Shown: piece after piece, positions 30,978-39,628 of the stretch
Position numbering within the stretch: the stretch's first letter is position 1
Layout: each line of letters opens with the position of its first letter
NCBI GenBank assembly: GCA_018830645.1
Contig: JAHJSA010000052.1
Location: forward strand, 1-64,000
Direction: 5' to 3'
Source: Actinomycetota bacterium
Lineage (GTDB): Bacteria > Actinomycetota > Thermoleophilia > RBG-16-64-13
DNA: 64,000 nucleotides
Notes under the pieces: generated by a model
The model's database searches: none
The model's input: the letters and a program-made list of their open reading frames with translations, nothing else
What the model was told of the DNA's origin: nothing
Position numbers and translations under genes: made by a program

Positions 30978-33695
30978 GGTGGCGGCGCACTTGTGACTGA
31001 GAACACAACCAGAGCGAGGCGCCTGTTTCTGATTGCGGGTGCCGCGCTGGTGGTGGTTGCAGGATTCGTAGCCGCGGCCTCCGCGGCCGACGTCACTCCG
31101 CCCACCCTCACGAGCACGACCCCCGCGAACGGCGCCACGGGCGTGCCCGTGAACGGCTTCGTGACGATCGTGTTCAGCGAGTCCATGAATCCGAGCACCC
31201 TCACGAACGACCTGGTGCAGCTGCGCATCGGGGCCGTCCCTGTGTCGGCCGAGACGGTGGTGCTGCACGCCGACCGTTCGCGGGTCTACGTCTACCCCGA
31301 TCAGATGATGGAAGTGAACACCGTCTACACCATCTGGATCTCGGGTACGGTCACCGACCTTGCGGGCAACCCGCTCGGGGCAGCCGTCTCACGTACCTTC
31401 ACCACCGCTCTCACGGGGATCACGCCGCACGGCGGATACTCGAACGCGAGCAACCTGTGTCGCAACTGCCACTCGCCACACGGGGCGGCCGCGGCGGGCA
31501 CCTACGGCGGCAAGATATTCCCGCAGTCGCAGGAGACGGACGTCTGCTACATGTGCCACGACGGCACCGGCGCGGCCACCAATGTGAAGGCGGTCTTCCT
31601 GCTCGCCGGCACCGGCCACGAGGTGAACGACTCCACGACCGTCCCCGGCCCCGGCCTAACGAGCAGGTGCTCGTCGTGCCACGGCGCTCACTATCCGGCT
31701 TCGGGCGCCGGAGGCAAGCCCAAGCTCTACAAGCCCACCATCAATGCGACCGCGGTCACGGGCAACAACTACACGTGGTGCGAAGCCTGCCACGACGACA
31801 CCTACAGCTGGGTGGTGCCGCCGTACCCCTACCCCTCAGGCGGCATCAACGCGACGCGGCCCCTGCGGGCGGCCAACGGCTACCCAACCCTGGGCACGTA
31901 CCCCGGCCGCACCACCTACAACAACACCACGTACAACCCGCACAACCCAACCACGTCCACAAACGTGATCTGGCCTTCGTCGGGCCGGACCTCGGGCGAC
32001 TGCCGCAACTGCCACGCCTCGCACCGGAACACGGCCACCTACGACGCGCTCGTGGCGACCTACCGGCCGACACCCGACGCAGCCACCGCCCAGTCCGACC
32101 GGCAGAACGGCACCTACGCCCTCCTGTGCTTCACCTGCCACGACGGCAGCCCCTCGACGAGGAACATCCTGCAGTACGTCTCGTACGACTACAACCTCAC
32201 CGGCCCCGACTACACGGGTGGCCATCGCATCTTCACGGCCGGCGGCACGCTTTCGGTGGGAGCCCCCCTGCCCTGCTACTACTGCCACAACGCGCACGGT
32301 TCCAAGGGCAACAACGGGACCCAGGCCAATCGCAAGCTCATCTCCGACGAGCAGTGGTCGAACATCGACACCACCACCATCGCGGGTGTCGTGAACTTCT
32401 GCTTCAAGTGCCACCTGCCCTGGCAGCGGGTGGCGGGGAGCGGAGACGCCCTGGCCAATACCATCCCCGCGGGCGAGCTCACGACGATCGTGGGCCTCGA
32501 CCGGCGCACGGCCGCCAACAAGCTCTCGCTCATCTCGGGGATCACGGCCCACGGCGAGACCAACCGGGTCACCCCGACGGCGAGCTGCTACGACTGCCAC
32601 GGCAACAGCTACGCTGCGCCCAGCGCCACCACCGGCTACAACGTGCATCGCCCGAACCGGGGCGGGAGCTGCGTGAGCTGTCACGGCGTGGCACAGGACG
32701 CGGGCGACGGCGCCCCCACCCGCCGCGCGATCGTGGGTGAGTTCTCGCTCACCGGCCGCCACGTGATGGGCGGGGCTGTCACCGACAAGGACTGCGGCGT
32801 TTGCCACATGGAGGGCGACTCAGCCACGGGCAACATCATCTCGGCCAACCACAAGAACAATGCCATCAACTTCCGCGACCCCGACACCGGCGCCGCCGCC
32901 GCGACCGCCGTCACCACTTTCACCCGCAACACCGCCTCGAACTCCCTCGAAGCCTGGGTCACCAACGTGCAGAACAACCTCTGTTTCAAGTGTCACGACG
33001 CGGACGGCGCCGCGAGCACAGCCGCCCGGGTGTCTCCAGGTGGCACGGCCCTGCGGCCGTTCAGCAGCAACACGCGCGACGTGCCGAACATCTTCAGCGC
33101 TTTCGCCACCACGAACAACTTCCACCACGCAGTCCGCGGTGCGGGCACCAACCCCTACGCCACCCCCACCGCCACGAACGGCAACGTCATCACTATGGTG
33201 GCGCCGTGGAACCAGACGGCGAACTCCCACAACGTGATCTCCTGCTTCGACTGCCACATCGCGGCGGGCTCCGGTCACGGCGGCACGAACCGCTACATGT
33301 TGCGCGTGAACGTGGGCACTATCGCTTCGCCGAACTACACGGGTCAGCGCGACCTGTGCATCCGCTGCCACAAGCAGAGTGTCTACGAGACAAACGACGC
33401 GGGTTCGCGCTTCCGTGACCACGACATCGGGCAGCACAAGCTGAGCACCAACGCGTACGGCTGCCGGGGCTGCCACGCCGGCCTGGTGGAACGCGACGGT
33501 GCGACCGTGTGGAACGGCAGCCCGGGCAACATCCACGGGGGCAACTGGACGTGGCCTTCGGGCACCGGCGCCCAAACCCCGGGTATCACCACGAAGGCCT
33601 TCCTTTATGGGGGATGGCTCGGAGGACTCGATCCCACCACCGCGGCCTGCTACGGGGGCGACTGCAGCCACAAGACCAGCCCGAGATCCTACTAA
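30960..33695 (+). CDS. Secreted multiheme c-type cytochrome with N-terminal Ig-like domain (15 CXXCH)
   Basis: About 911 residues from ATG 30960 (GTG 30951 and GTG 30993 are alternatives). A basic N-terminus is followed by a signal helix (LFLIAGAALVVVAGFVAAA), then an SbsA/Big_5-type Ig-like domain: PPTLTSTTPANGATGVPVNG ... VFSESMNPSTL. Fifteen CXXCH heme sites are spread over residues about 160-850: CRNCH, CYMCH, CSSCH, CEACH, CRNCH, CFTCH, CYYCH, CFKCH, CYDCH, CVSCH, CGVCH, CFKCH, CFDCH, CIRCH and CRGCH. No C-terminal anchor is visible. It is followed by its own ResB, CcsA and small membrane protein. A role in extracellular electron transfer is plausible, with the Ig-like domain binding the wall or surface layer; the substrate is unknown. 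Confidence 0.93.
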   Translation: MTSERQGGGALVTENTTRARRLFLIAGAALVVVAGFVAAASAADVTPPTLTSTTPANGATGVPVNGFVTIVFSESMNPSTLTNDLVQLRIGAVPVSAETVVLHADRSRVYVYPDQMMEVNTVYTIWISGTVTDLAGNPLGAAVSRTFTTALTGITPHGGYSNASNLCRNCHSPHGAAAAGTYGGKIFPQSQETDVCYMCHDGTGAATNVKAVFLLAGTGHEVNDSTTVPGPGLTSRCSSCHGAHYPASGAGGKPKLYKPTINATAVTGNNYTWCEACHDDTYSWVVPPYPYPSGGINATRPLRAANGYPTLGTYPGRTTYNNTTYNPHNPTTSTNVIWPSSGRTSGDCRNCHASHRNTATYDALVATYRPTPDAATAQSDRQNGTYALLCFTCHDGSPSTRNILQYVSYDYNLTGPDYTGGHRIFTAGGTLSVGAPLPCYYCHNAHGSKGNNGTQANRKLISDEQWSNIDTTTIAGVVNFCFKCHLPWQRVAGSGDALANTIPAGELTTIVGLDRRTAANKLSLISGITAHGETNRVTPTASCYDCHGNSYAAPSATTGYNVHRPNRGGSCVSCHGVAQDAGDGAPTRRAIVGEFSLTGRHVMGGAVTDKDCGVCHMEGDSATGNIISANHKNNAINFRDPDTGAAAATAVTTFTRNTASNSLEAWVTNVQNNLCFKCHDADGAASTAARVSPGGTALRPFSSNTRDVPNIFSAFATTNNFHHAVRGAGTNPYATPTATNGNVITMVAPWNQTANSHNVISCFDCHIAAGSGHGGTNRYMLRVNVGTIASPNYTGQRDLCIRCHKQSVYETNDAGSRFRDHDIGQHKLSTNAYGCRGCHAGLVERDGATVWNGSPGNIHGGNWTWPSGTGAQTPGITTKAFLYGGWLGGLDPTTAACYGGDCSHKTSPRSY

Positions 33696-33737
33696 CCCAC
33701 GAGCGGACCCGAGCGGGCTTCGACCGCCGGCGGGCCG

Positions 33738-34910
33738 ATGGAGCCGTCACCTAACATCATGCGCCTGTTCGCCCCGTTAGTGCGGGCCCTCTATTCCACG
33801 TGGAGCACCGTGGCGGTCGTCGCGGCCTTTACCTTGCTGTGCGTCGCGGGCGCCATGCTCCCGCAGGTGGGCGCCGTCAGCGATTCCGCTCTCGACCTGT
33901 GGAAGAGCGATCACCCGGTCGTGACGGCCGTGGCCGAGCCGCTCGGCCTCTACGAGGCGTTCTCGTCCATCCCGTTCATGGTGCTGTTGGCTGCCCTGGC
34001 CGTGAACATGGTGGCGTGCACCACCCGACGGGCGATCCTGTCGCGGAAGGCGCGGGGTGGTGCGGCGGTGGCGTTGGGCGGCTCGCTCGTCCTGCACGTC
34101 GGGCTGCTGGCGCTGCTGGCGGGTGGGGCGGTCACGGCGGGGTCGAGCATCGATGGGCGAATCGTGGCGACCGAGGGCCAGGTGATCGATCTCTCCCGGG
34201 AAGACCAGTACCTGGACCTGAGGCGTGGCGTGTGGGCGGACGGTGCACTCCCGGGATATGCGCTGGGTGTCGAATCATCGCGTCCGGTGAGTGATGGCGG
34301 CGTCTCCACCGCCGTGGAGAGCGTGCTGGCGGTGGCGGAACCTGGAGCAGAGACCGTCTCACGGCCTCTCGGAGTCAATCGCCCCGTGCGACTCGAGGGC
34401 GTGGTGCTGACGCACGCCGACTGGGGCTTCTCCCCGCTGCTGACAGTGGTCTCTCCTGCAGGCGAGGTGTTGGTTGACGCGTACGTGGCGCTCTTGTCCG
34501 TGCACGGAGGGGGCGCAGGTGCATACGAGGACGTCGTGGAGGCTCCGGGGTTGCCCGGCACGGTGCGGCTGCGACTGCTGCCGGACGTCCGTATACAGGA
34601 CGGGACGGCCGTCTCCGTATCACCCGAGCCCCGCAATCCCGCGCTCGAGATCTCGGTGCTCGCTGAGGACGGCACGGTTGTGGAGTCGGGGCTCGCGTTC
34701 CTGGGTTCCGAGGCGGAGGTGCAGGGATTCAACTTCGCCTTCGGTGACCTTCGGCGGTGGACCGCGGTGCGGGTGAGGGCTGATTCAGGCCGGTTCGTCG
34801 TGTACGCTGGGTTCGCAATCGGGCTGTTCGGATTGCTCGTGCGCTACGCGCCTGCGATCTGGGCGGCAGCGCGCAGTCGGCGGTCCACTGGCAATGAGGT
34901 GAGCGCGTGA
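33738..34910 (+). CDS. resB: Cytochrome c biogenesis protein ResB (second operon)
   Basis: A 390-residue protein with the ResB plan: two N-terminal helices (TVAVVAAFTLLCVAGAMLPQ and a segment ending AALAVNMVACTTRR), a third (GGSLVLHVGLLALLAGG), a large exported domain and a final helix (FVVYAGFAIGLFGLLVRY). ATG 33759 is an alternative start. It lies 42 bases after the cytochrome gene and overlaps ccsA, so it is likely dedicated to heme loading of that cytochrome. Confidence 0.88.
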   Translation: MEPSPNIMRLFAPLVRALYSTWSTVAVVAAFTLLCVAGAMLPQVGAVSDSALDLWKSDHPVVTAVAEPLGLYEAFSSIPFMVLLAALAVNMVACTTRRAILSRKARGGAAVALGGSLVLHVGLLALLAGGAVTAGSSIDGRIVATEGQVIDLSREDQYLDLRRGVWADGALPGYALGVESSRPVSDGGVSTAVESVLAVAEPGAETVSRPLGVNRPVRLEGVVLTHADWGFSPLLTVVSPAGEVLVDAYVALLSVHGGGAGAYEDVVEAPGLPGTVRLRLLPDVRIQDGTAVSVSPEPRNPALEISVLAEDGTVVESGLAFLGSEAEVQGFNFAFGDLRRWTAVRVRADSGRFVVYAGFAIGLFGLLVRYAPAIWAAARSRRSTGNEVSA

Positions 34911-35728
34911 GACCCATCGAAGCTTGGCTGTTCTGGATCACCACGGGATTGTACGTGGTCGCGTTCGTGGCGACTCTGCTGGGCATGGTGTTCCAGCGCC
35001 CGGTGTGGCGCACGACGGGCCTTGTCGCGGTGCTCGCGGGCCTGGTGGCCAACACGGGGGCCGCGGCCGCCCGGTGGGTGCTGGCCGGACACATGCCGGT
35101 GGGGGACCGGTACGAACTCAACGTAAGCGGCTCGTGGGTCGCCATGGTCGTGGTAGTGGGTGTGGTGCTCGCGGCGCCGCGGCTCCGGCCGCTGCTCGTC
35201 GGCGCTCTGCCGCCTGTGATCCTCGCGCTCGGCATCGGCATCACGTCGCCCACCGCCATCGGACCGCTTTCAGCCGCTTATGACAGCGGCTGGCTCGCCG
35301 TGCACGTGGTGTTTGCCTTCTTGGCCTTCGGGTGTTTCGTACTGGCCTTCAGCGCCGCGGCCATCTATCTGGCCGAAGGCTGGGGAGCCACCGTGCGGGT
35401 GCGCGCCGGTCTGCCGGAGGGTGAGGCGCTCGAGGACCTCTCGTACCGCATGGTGGTCGCGGGCTTCATCTTCGAGGCGGTCATGATCGCCTCGGGGGCC
35501 GTCTGGGCGAACGACCTGTGGGGCACCTACTGGAGCTGGGACCCGGTGGAGGTGTGGTCGCTCATCTCGTTCCTGGTGTACGCCCTCTACCTGCACCTGC
35601 GCACGTTCGCGGGCTGGCGGGGACGGCGGTCGGCAGTCGTTGCGGTTCTCGGCTTGGTGTTCGTGTTCCTCTCGTTCTGGGGGGTACAGTGGTTGGTGCC
35701 GACCGTTCACGATTTCAACCAGTTCTAG
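34907..35728 (+). CDS. ccsA: Cytochrome c biogenesis protein CcsA (second operon)
   Basis: A 273-residue polytopic membrane protein with the WWD motif WGTYWSWDPVEVWSLISF near residue 203 and a conserved His in LAVHVVFAFLAFG. The GTG start overlaps the ResB stop. It is a paralogue of 1274-2089; the pair with ResB suggests two parallel cytochrome c assembly systems in this genome. Confidence 0.93.
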   Translation: MRPIEAWLFWITTGLYVVAFVATLLGMVFQRPVWRTTGLVAVLAGLVANTGAAAARWVLAGHMPVGDRYELNVSGSWVAMVVVVGVVLAAPRLRPLLVGALPPVILALGIGITSPTAIGPLSAAYDSGWLAVHVVFAFLAFGCFVLAFSAAAIYLAEGWGATVRVRAGLPEGEALEDLSYRMVVAGFIFEAVMIASGAVWANDLWGTYWSWDPVEVWSLISFLVYALYLHLRTFAGWRGRRSAVVAVLGLVFVFLSFWGVQWLVPTVHDFNQF

Positions 35729-35740
35729 GAGGAGCGGACG

Positions 35741-36142
35741 GTGGCGCGTAAATCGACAACCACGCGGGGGATACTCGTAGTCCTCAACAACTTTCTTCAC
35801 GATCTTGCCACGGGGACGTGGGTGGCGGCCAACGCGTTCCAGTGGGGCGTACTGCGCTGGAGACATGGGGGGCACGGGCCGGTAGACCCGGAGACAGCGG
35901 CCGGGCTTCGTGCGGTGCGCACGGCGGGCCGCGTCTCCTTGCTGTGGATCGTCGGGGGTGGAGTGGTGCGCGCTCTCACCTTCCGCCGGTATGAGTGGTC
36001 GGACGCGGCGGGGCGTGGGCAGCTCGGCCTTCTCGGAGTGAAGCACATGCTGCTCTTCGGGGCGGTCGCGGCCGGGCGGCGTCTCGAGCGGCAGGTGGCG
36101 GCGGCCCAGGAGCCGGAGCGGGGCACAGAGTCCCGGGGGTAG
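35741..36142 (+). CDS. Small membrane protein with LNNFLHDLATG motif (second copy)
   Basis: A 133-residue protein preceded by AGGAGCG. It shares LNNFLHDLATGTW, a GVVRAL segment and VKHML with the protein at 3182-3568. Three hydrophobic segments are shorter and more polar than in the first copy. Association with ResB-CcsA in both operons suggests a conserved accessory to cytochrome c maturation or to the cytochrome itself. Confidence 0.75.
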   Translation: MARKSTTTRGILVVLNNFLHDLATGTWVAANAFQWGVLRWRHGGHGPVDPETAAGLRAVRTAGRVSLLWIVGGGVVRALTFRRYEWSDAAGRGQLGLLGVKHMLLFGAVAAGRRLERQVAAAQEPERGTESRG

Positions 36143-36273
36143 GCGCCGGGGGTAGGCGCCCGCTTCTCGGCGTGTGGGACCACGGCATTCTCCAGCTACA
36201 CCATCGAGCGGGTCCGGGGTTTAGCCGTGGCTTGGGTATCCGCCTTCTGGAGCCTCTCGACCGAGTGTTCAGT

Positions 36274-36323
36274 TTGACACGACCACTCGTCTGTTATACA
36301 TATATCAGTGTTAGTACAAGTGG
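36274..36323 (+). promoter_or_regulatory. Promoter with bipartite operator for the aminotransferase operon
   Basis: TTGACA (36274-36279) and a TATACA/TACATA -10 region (36295-36302) form a promoter. Around the -10, ACTCGT (36285-36290) and ACAAGT (36316-36321) form an inverted repeat with a 25-base spacer; the flanks extend it to CCACTCGT and ACAAGTGG. The same arrangement, with the same spacing and TTAGTACAAGT, occurs at 46506-46542. The regulator is likely the GntR protein at 45666. Confidence 0.65.
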
Positions 36324-36346
36324 GGCACCGGGGGTCACGTTTCACG

Positions 36347-36392
36347 GGGGTCGACGTCGCTTGCGCGCTGGGGTCGACGTCGCTTGCGCGCT
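36347..36392 (+). repeat. 23-bp perfect tandem repeat in the 5' leader
   Basis: Two exact adjacent copies beginning GGGGTCGACGTCGCTTGC, followed by two partial units beginning GAGTCGCT. It lies between the promoter and the aminotransferase gene. The stretch 36143-36484 has no gene. Confidence 0.85.
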
Positions 36393-36484
36393 GAGTCGCT
36401 TCCGCGCTGAGTCGCTCCCGGTTCGAGTGGGCCGGTCTTCAGATGGGAGAGAGTCACAAACCGACTGCACGAGGGGGTCGAACC

Positions 36485-37645
36485 ATGGCCAGGAAACCCG
36501 ACTTCATCATGACCGCCGGACCGGTCCAAGCGTCCGATCGGGTCCGCGCCGCCCTGGGCGGCCAGATCATCTTTGACTACTCGGAACCCTTCTTCGAGCT
36601 GTACAGAGACACCGAACGCAGGCTCAAGACCTTGTTCAAGACCGAGAACGACATCGTGATGATGCAGGGCGAAGCGCTCCTTGGGCTGGAAGCGGTTTCG
36701 GTGTGCGGTCTGGACGAGGGCGACGTGGTAATCAACATCGAGAGCGGCCACTACGGGGAGGGCAACCGGTATTTCATCGAAAAGTACGGCGGAAAGGCCG
36801 TCCCGGTGGAGACCGAGTGGAACACGGTGGTGCAGCCGGAGCAGCTGGAGGCGGTGCTGAAGGCGAATCCCGAGGCGAAGATCCTCTGGATCGTCCACTG
36901 CGAGACGCCGTGCGGAACCATCAGCGATCTCGAGACCCTGGTGAAGCTCGGCAAGCGGCACGGGTGCCTCGTGTTCGTGGACGCGGTGTCATCGCTCGGG
37001 AGCCGCGATATCCGCACCGACGAGTGGGGCATCGACGTCATGTCGGTGGGGTCCCAGAAGGTGCTCGGCGCCCCTCCGGGATTGAGCGCTATGAGCGTCT
37101 CCGAGGCCGCGTGGGAGAAGTTCCGGTCGGTGAGGAATCCCAACCGGCACTCCTACTTCTCCATCCTCGATTGGAAGGAGAAGTGGATTGAGGGCGGTTT
37201 CTGGCCCTACACACCCTCGACCACAGACGTCGCCGGGCTCAACGCCGCCGTGAGCGAGTACCTGGAGGTGGGGCACGAGGAGCACTTCCGCCGGTACGCC
37301 GAGGTCGCCCGCGCCGCGCGTGCGGGCGTGCGGGCCATGGGTCTCGAGATCTGGCCCGACAAGGATGAGAACGCCTGCGAGGTGGTCACCGCGGTCACGG
37401 TTCCCGCGGGCATCGACGACAAGGAGCTGCGCGGGCGCATGCTGGAGCGATTCGGCGTGCTCATCTCGGGAAGCCTGATCAACACCCCCATCTTCGGCAA
37501 GCTGGTGCGCATCGGGCACATGGGCGGCTGCTGCGATCCGAGCTATGCGGTCCTCGCTCTCGCGGCCATGGAACATAGCCTGAAGGAGATGGGCCATCCG
37601 GTGACCCTGGGCAGTGGTGTGGCGGGAGCGCTCGCCGCGTTGTGA
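36485..37645 (+). CDS. Class V aminotransferase (alanine-glyoxylate/PhnW type)
   Basis: A 386-residue PLP enzyme. TAGPVQASDRVRAAL is the usual start, SGHYGEGN and HCETPCGTISD contact PLP, the cofactor Asp lies in VFVDAVSSLG, and the Schiff-base Lys lies in VGSQKVLGAPPG near residue 197. The family moves amino groups between small amines or amino acids and pyruvate or glyoxylate. It heads the operon with an amidohydrolase and importer, while alanine dehydrogenase occurs at 58691. Pyruvate-dependent deamination of an imported compound with alanine recycling is a reasonable inference. ATG 36485 fits the family; 14 upstream residues are unconserved. Confidence 0.88.
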   Translation: MARKPDFIMTAGPVQASDRVRAALGGQIIFDYSEPFFELYRDTERRLKTLFKTENDIVMMQGEALLGLEAVSVCGLDEGDVVINIESGHYGEGNRYFIEKYGGKAVPVETEWNTVVQPEQLEAVLKANPEAKILWIVHCETPCGTISDLETLVKLGKRHGCLVFVDAVSSLGSRDIRTDEWGIDVMSVGSQKVLGAPPGLSAMSVSEAAWEKFRSVRNPNRHSYFSILDWKEKWIEGGFWPYTPSTTDVAGLNAAVSEYLEVGHEEHFRRYAEVARAARAGVRAMGLEIWPDKDENACEVVTAVTVPAGIDDKELRGRMLERFGVLISGSLINTPIFGKLVRIGHMGGCCDPSYAVLALAAMEHSLKEMGHPVTLGSGVAGALAAL

Positions 37646-38364
37646 TCTTCGACGCGCACATGCACGTGGGCGACTTCCCCGGGTTCGGAGTGTCGCTCGA
37701 CCAGGCGGGTCTGACTGCCTTGATGGCGGAGTGCGGTCTCGACCGGGCCGTGGTGTTCCATCCGGACAACGCCTACGTGGCCGAGGTGGTGGCGGCCGTG
37801 CCCGAAGCGTACGGTCTGGTGTGGTCGAACCCGCGTATGCCGGGCTATGTGGAGGAGGCGGAGCGCTGTCTCGACGAGCACGGGTTCCGCGGCATCAAGC
37901 TGCACCCCTTGCTCGACGGCTACCATCCGAACGACCCCGCCGTCCACCCGCTCATGCGCCTGGCCGAGGAGCGGCGCGTGCCGGTGCTTGTGCATACCGG
38001 CCATCCCATCTTCACGCTTCCGTGGAGCGTGGAGGAGCTGGCCGCGCAGTTCCCCGGTGTCGACGTTATCTTTGGGCATATGGGACACGGCAACATCGTC
38101 TACATCAATGCCTCCATCGATATCGCCGTCCGGCGGCCGAACGTGTACTTGGAGACTTCCGGGATGCCTATGCACACGAAGATCCGAGAGGCGGTGGAGC
38201 GCGTGGGACCCGACCGTGTGCTGTACGGCTCAGACGCCCCGTTCCACCACCCCAAGGTGGAGATGTTGAAGGTGGAGCTCAGCGGTCTCACGTCGGATCT
38301 TCAAGAGCGGGTGCTGGGGTCGAACGCGCAACGCCTGTACCTTCAGGAAGGGAGCCGGGAGTAG
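37642..38364 (+). CDS. Metal-dependent amidohydrolase-family protein
   Basis: A 240-residue TIM-barrel hydrolase. DAHMHVGDF provides the first metal histidines, KLHPLLDGY and VLVHTGHP later ones, and YGSDAPFHHP the catalytic Asp. This is the pattern of the amidohydrolase_2 (ACMSD-like) group, which performs hydrolysis or nonoxidative decarboxylation of ring compounds and amides. The GTG start overlaps the aminotransferase stop. The real substrate is unknown. Confidence 0.85.
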   Translation: MIFDAHMHVGDFPGFGVSLDQAGLTALMAECGLDRAVVFHPDNAYVAEVVAAVPEAYGLVWSNPRMPGYVEEAERCLDEHGFRGIKLHPLLDGYHPNDPAVHPLMRLAEERRVPVLVHTGHPIFTLPWSVEELAAQFPGVDVIFGHMGHGNIVYINASIDIAVRRPNVYLETSGMPMHTKIREAVERVGPDRVLYGSDAPFHHPKVEMLKVELSGLTSDLQERVLGSNAQRLYLQEGSRE

Positions 38365-38394
38365 CCTATGGCGTGTTCTGTGCGGAGGGGGTAA

Positions 38395-38416
38395 GAGCTC
38401 GTTCTGGAACGGGCTC
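38395..38416 (+). promoter_or_regulatory. Intergenic stem-loop between amidohydrolase and BMP genes
   Basis: GAGCTCGTTC-TG-GAACGGGCTC forms a 10-bp stem (one G-U). It is nested in a wider inverted repeat, CTATGGC (38366-38372) with GCCATAG (38425-38431). No T-run follows. It may protect the downstream transporter mRNA or set different expression levels. Confidence 0.45.
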
Positions 38417-38488
38417 CAAGGGCGGCCATAGCGTCGGTCGCGCGAGGCAGTAAGTCAGGACACACGAGGAGGAGGAGGATCGAAGATC

Positions 38489-39622
38489 ATGGGTGAGCGC
38501 ATTTCGAAGACCGGACCGATCTGGGCGTTCGTCGCCCTCATCGTTCTGGGCCTGGGCCTTCTGGCCGTCGGGTGCGGCGACGGAGAGACCACCACTACAG
38601 CGGCCCCGGACACCACGACCACCGCGGCCCCGGATACGACGACGACCACGGCCGCCGCCCCGGAAAAGGAGGTCACCAAGATCGGCGTCGTGGTCCCCGA
38701 AGAAGGCAGTGACTACGGGTGGAACCAAGAGGGGGTCGAATCGGCCCAGGCCCTGGCCGACGAGCTGGGCGTGGGTATCGAGGTCGCCGACGGTGCCGGC
38801 TACGAGGATCCGGGCCCGGTGCTCCGTCAGCTGGTCGACAACGGTGCCGACTTCCTCTTCGCGCACGCGAGTGGCTATGCTACCCAAGCCATGCAGGTGG
38901 CTGAAGAGACCAAAGTGCCGGTCGTCGTCATCGGCGCCTTCGAAGGCGGGCTTGTCCCCGGTCTGAGCCAGGACCTCGAGACCCATGCCGAGGAGGGCTC
39001 CTACCTGGCGGGCTATCTCGCCGCCAAGATGACCAAGACCAAGACCTTGGGCATCGTCATCTCGGCAGATGACGAGAACTGGACCAAGATGGCCGGCGGC
39101 TTCGTGGCCGGCGCCCGTTCCGCCATGCCGGACGCGAAGGTGATCATGGCTCAGATAGGGCAGGCCGGCTACGCCGACGCCGCGGGCGGCAAGCGCGTGA
39201 CCGAGGCCGTCATCGCCGGGGGGGCCGACGTGGTCTACGGTATGGGCGACGGTTCCAGCTTCGGCATGATCCAGGCCGCCGAGACCGCCAAACCGCCTGC
39301 CGGGGCCGATAAGGTGTGGTTCATCGACGTGATCGGCGACAAGACCTCGCTCGACAAGAAAGGGGTCTACCTGACCTCCGTGTGGTGGGATTACCTGCCC
39401 CTCTTCAAGCAGGCCGTTCAGGCCTACAAGGATGGGACCTTCGGTACCGAGGTCTTCTACATGAGTGTGGCCAACGATTCCATCAAGCTCATCAAGACCG
39501 ACCACATCCCCGACGAGGTGTGGGCCGAGCTCGAGAAGATCAAAGCCGACATCATAAGCGGTGCGGTGGAAGTGCCGGTGTTGACCGACAAGGCCGCGGT
39601 CGAAGCTCTGATCAAGCAGTAG
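38489..39622 (+). CDS. BMP-family substrate-binding lipoprotein
   Basis: A 377-residue lipoprotein with lipobox LAVGC near residue 29, followed by a Thr/Ala/Pro repeat linker (TTTTAAPDTTTTAAPD), then a Med/BMP-type binding domain: KIGVVVPEEGSDYGWNQEG, LVDNGADFLFAHASGY, EEGSYLAGYLAAKMTKT and VYGMGDGSSFGMIQAAE. Known members bind nucleosides or related small molecules. AGGAGGAGGAGGAT precedes the ATG. It delivers substrate to the adjacent ABC importer. Confidence 0.92.
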   Translation: MGERISKTGPIWAFVALIVLGLGLLAVGCGDGETTTTAAPDTTTTAAPDTTTTTAAAPEKEVTKIGVVVPEEGSDYGWNQEGVESAQALADELGVGIEVADGAGYEDPGPVLRQLVDNGADFLFAHASGYATQAMQVAEETKVPVVVIGAFEGGLVPGLSQDLETHAEEGSYLAGYLAAKMTKTKTLGIVISADDENWTKMAGGFVAGARSAMPDAKVIMAQIGQAGYADAAGGKRVTEAVIAGGADVVYGMGDGSSFGMIQAAETAKPPAGADKVWFIDVIGDKTSLDKKGVYLTSVWWDYLPLFKQAVQAYKDGTFGTEVFYMSVANDSIKLIKTDHIPDEVWAELEKIKADIISGAVEVPVLTDKAAVEALIKQ

Positions 39623-39628
39623 GCCGAG

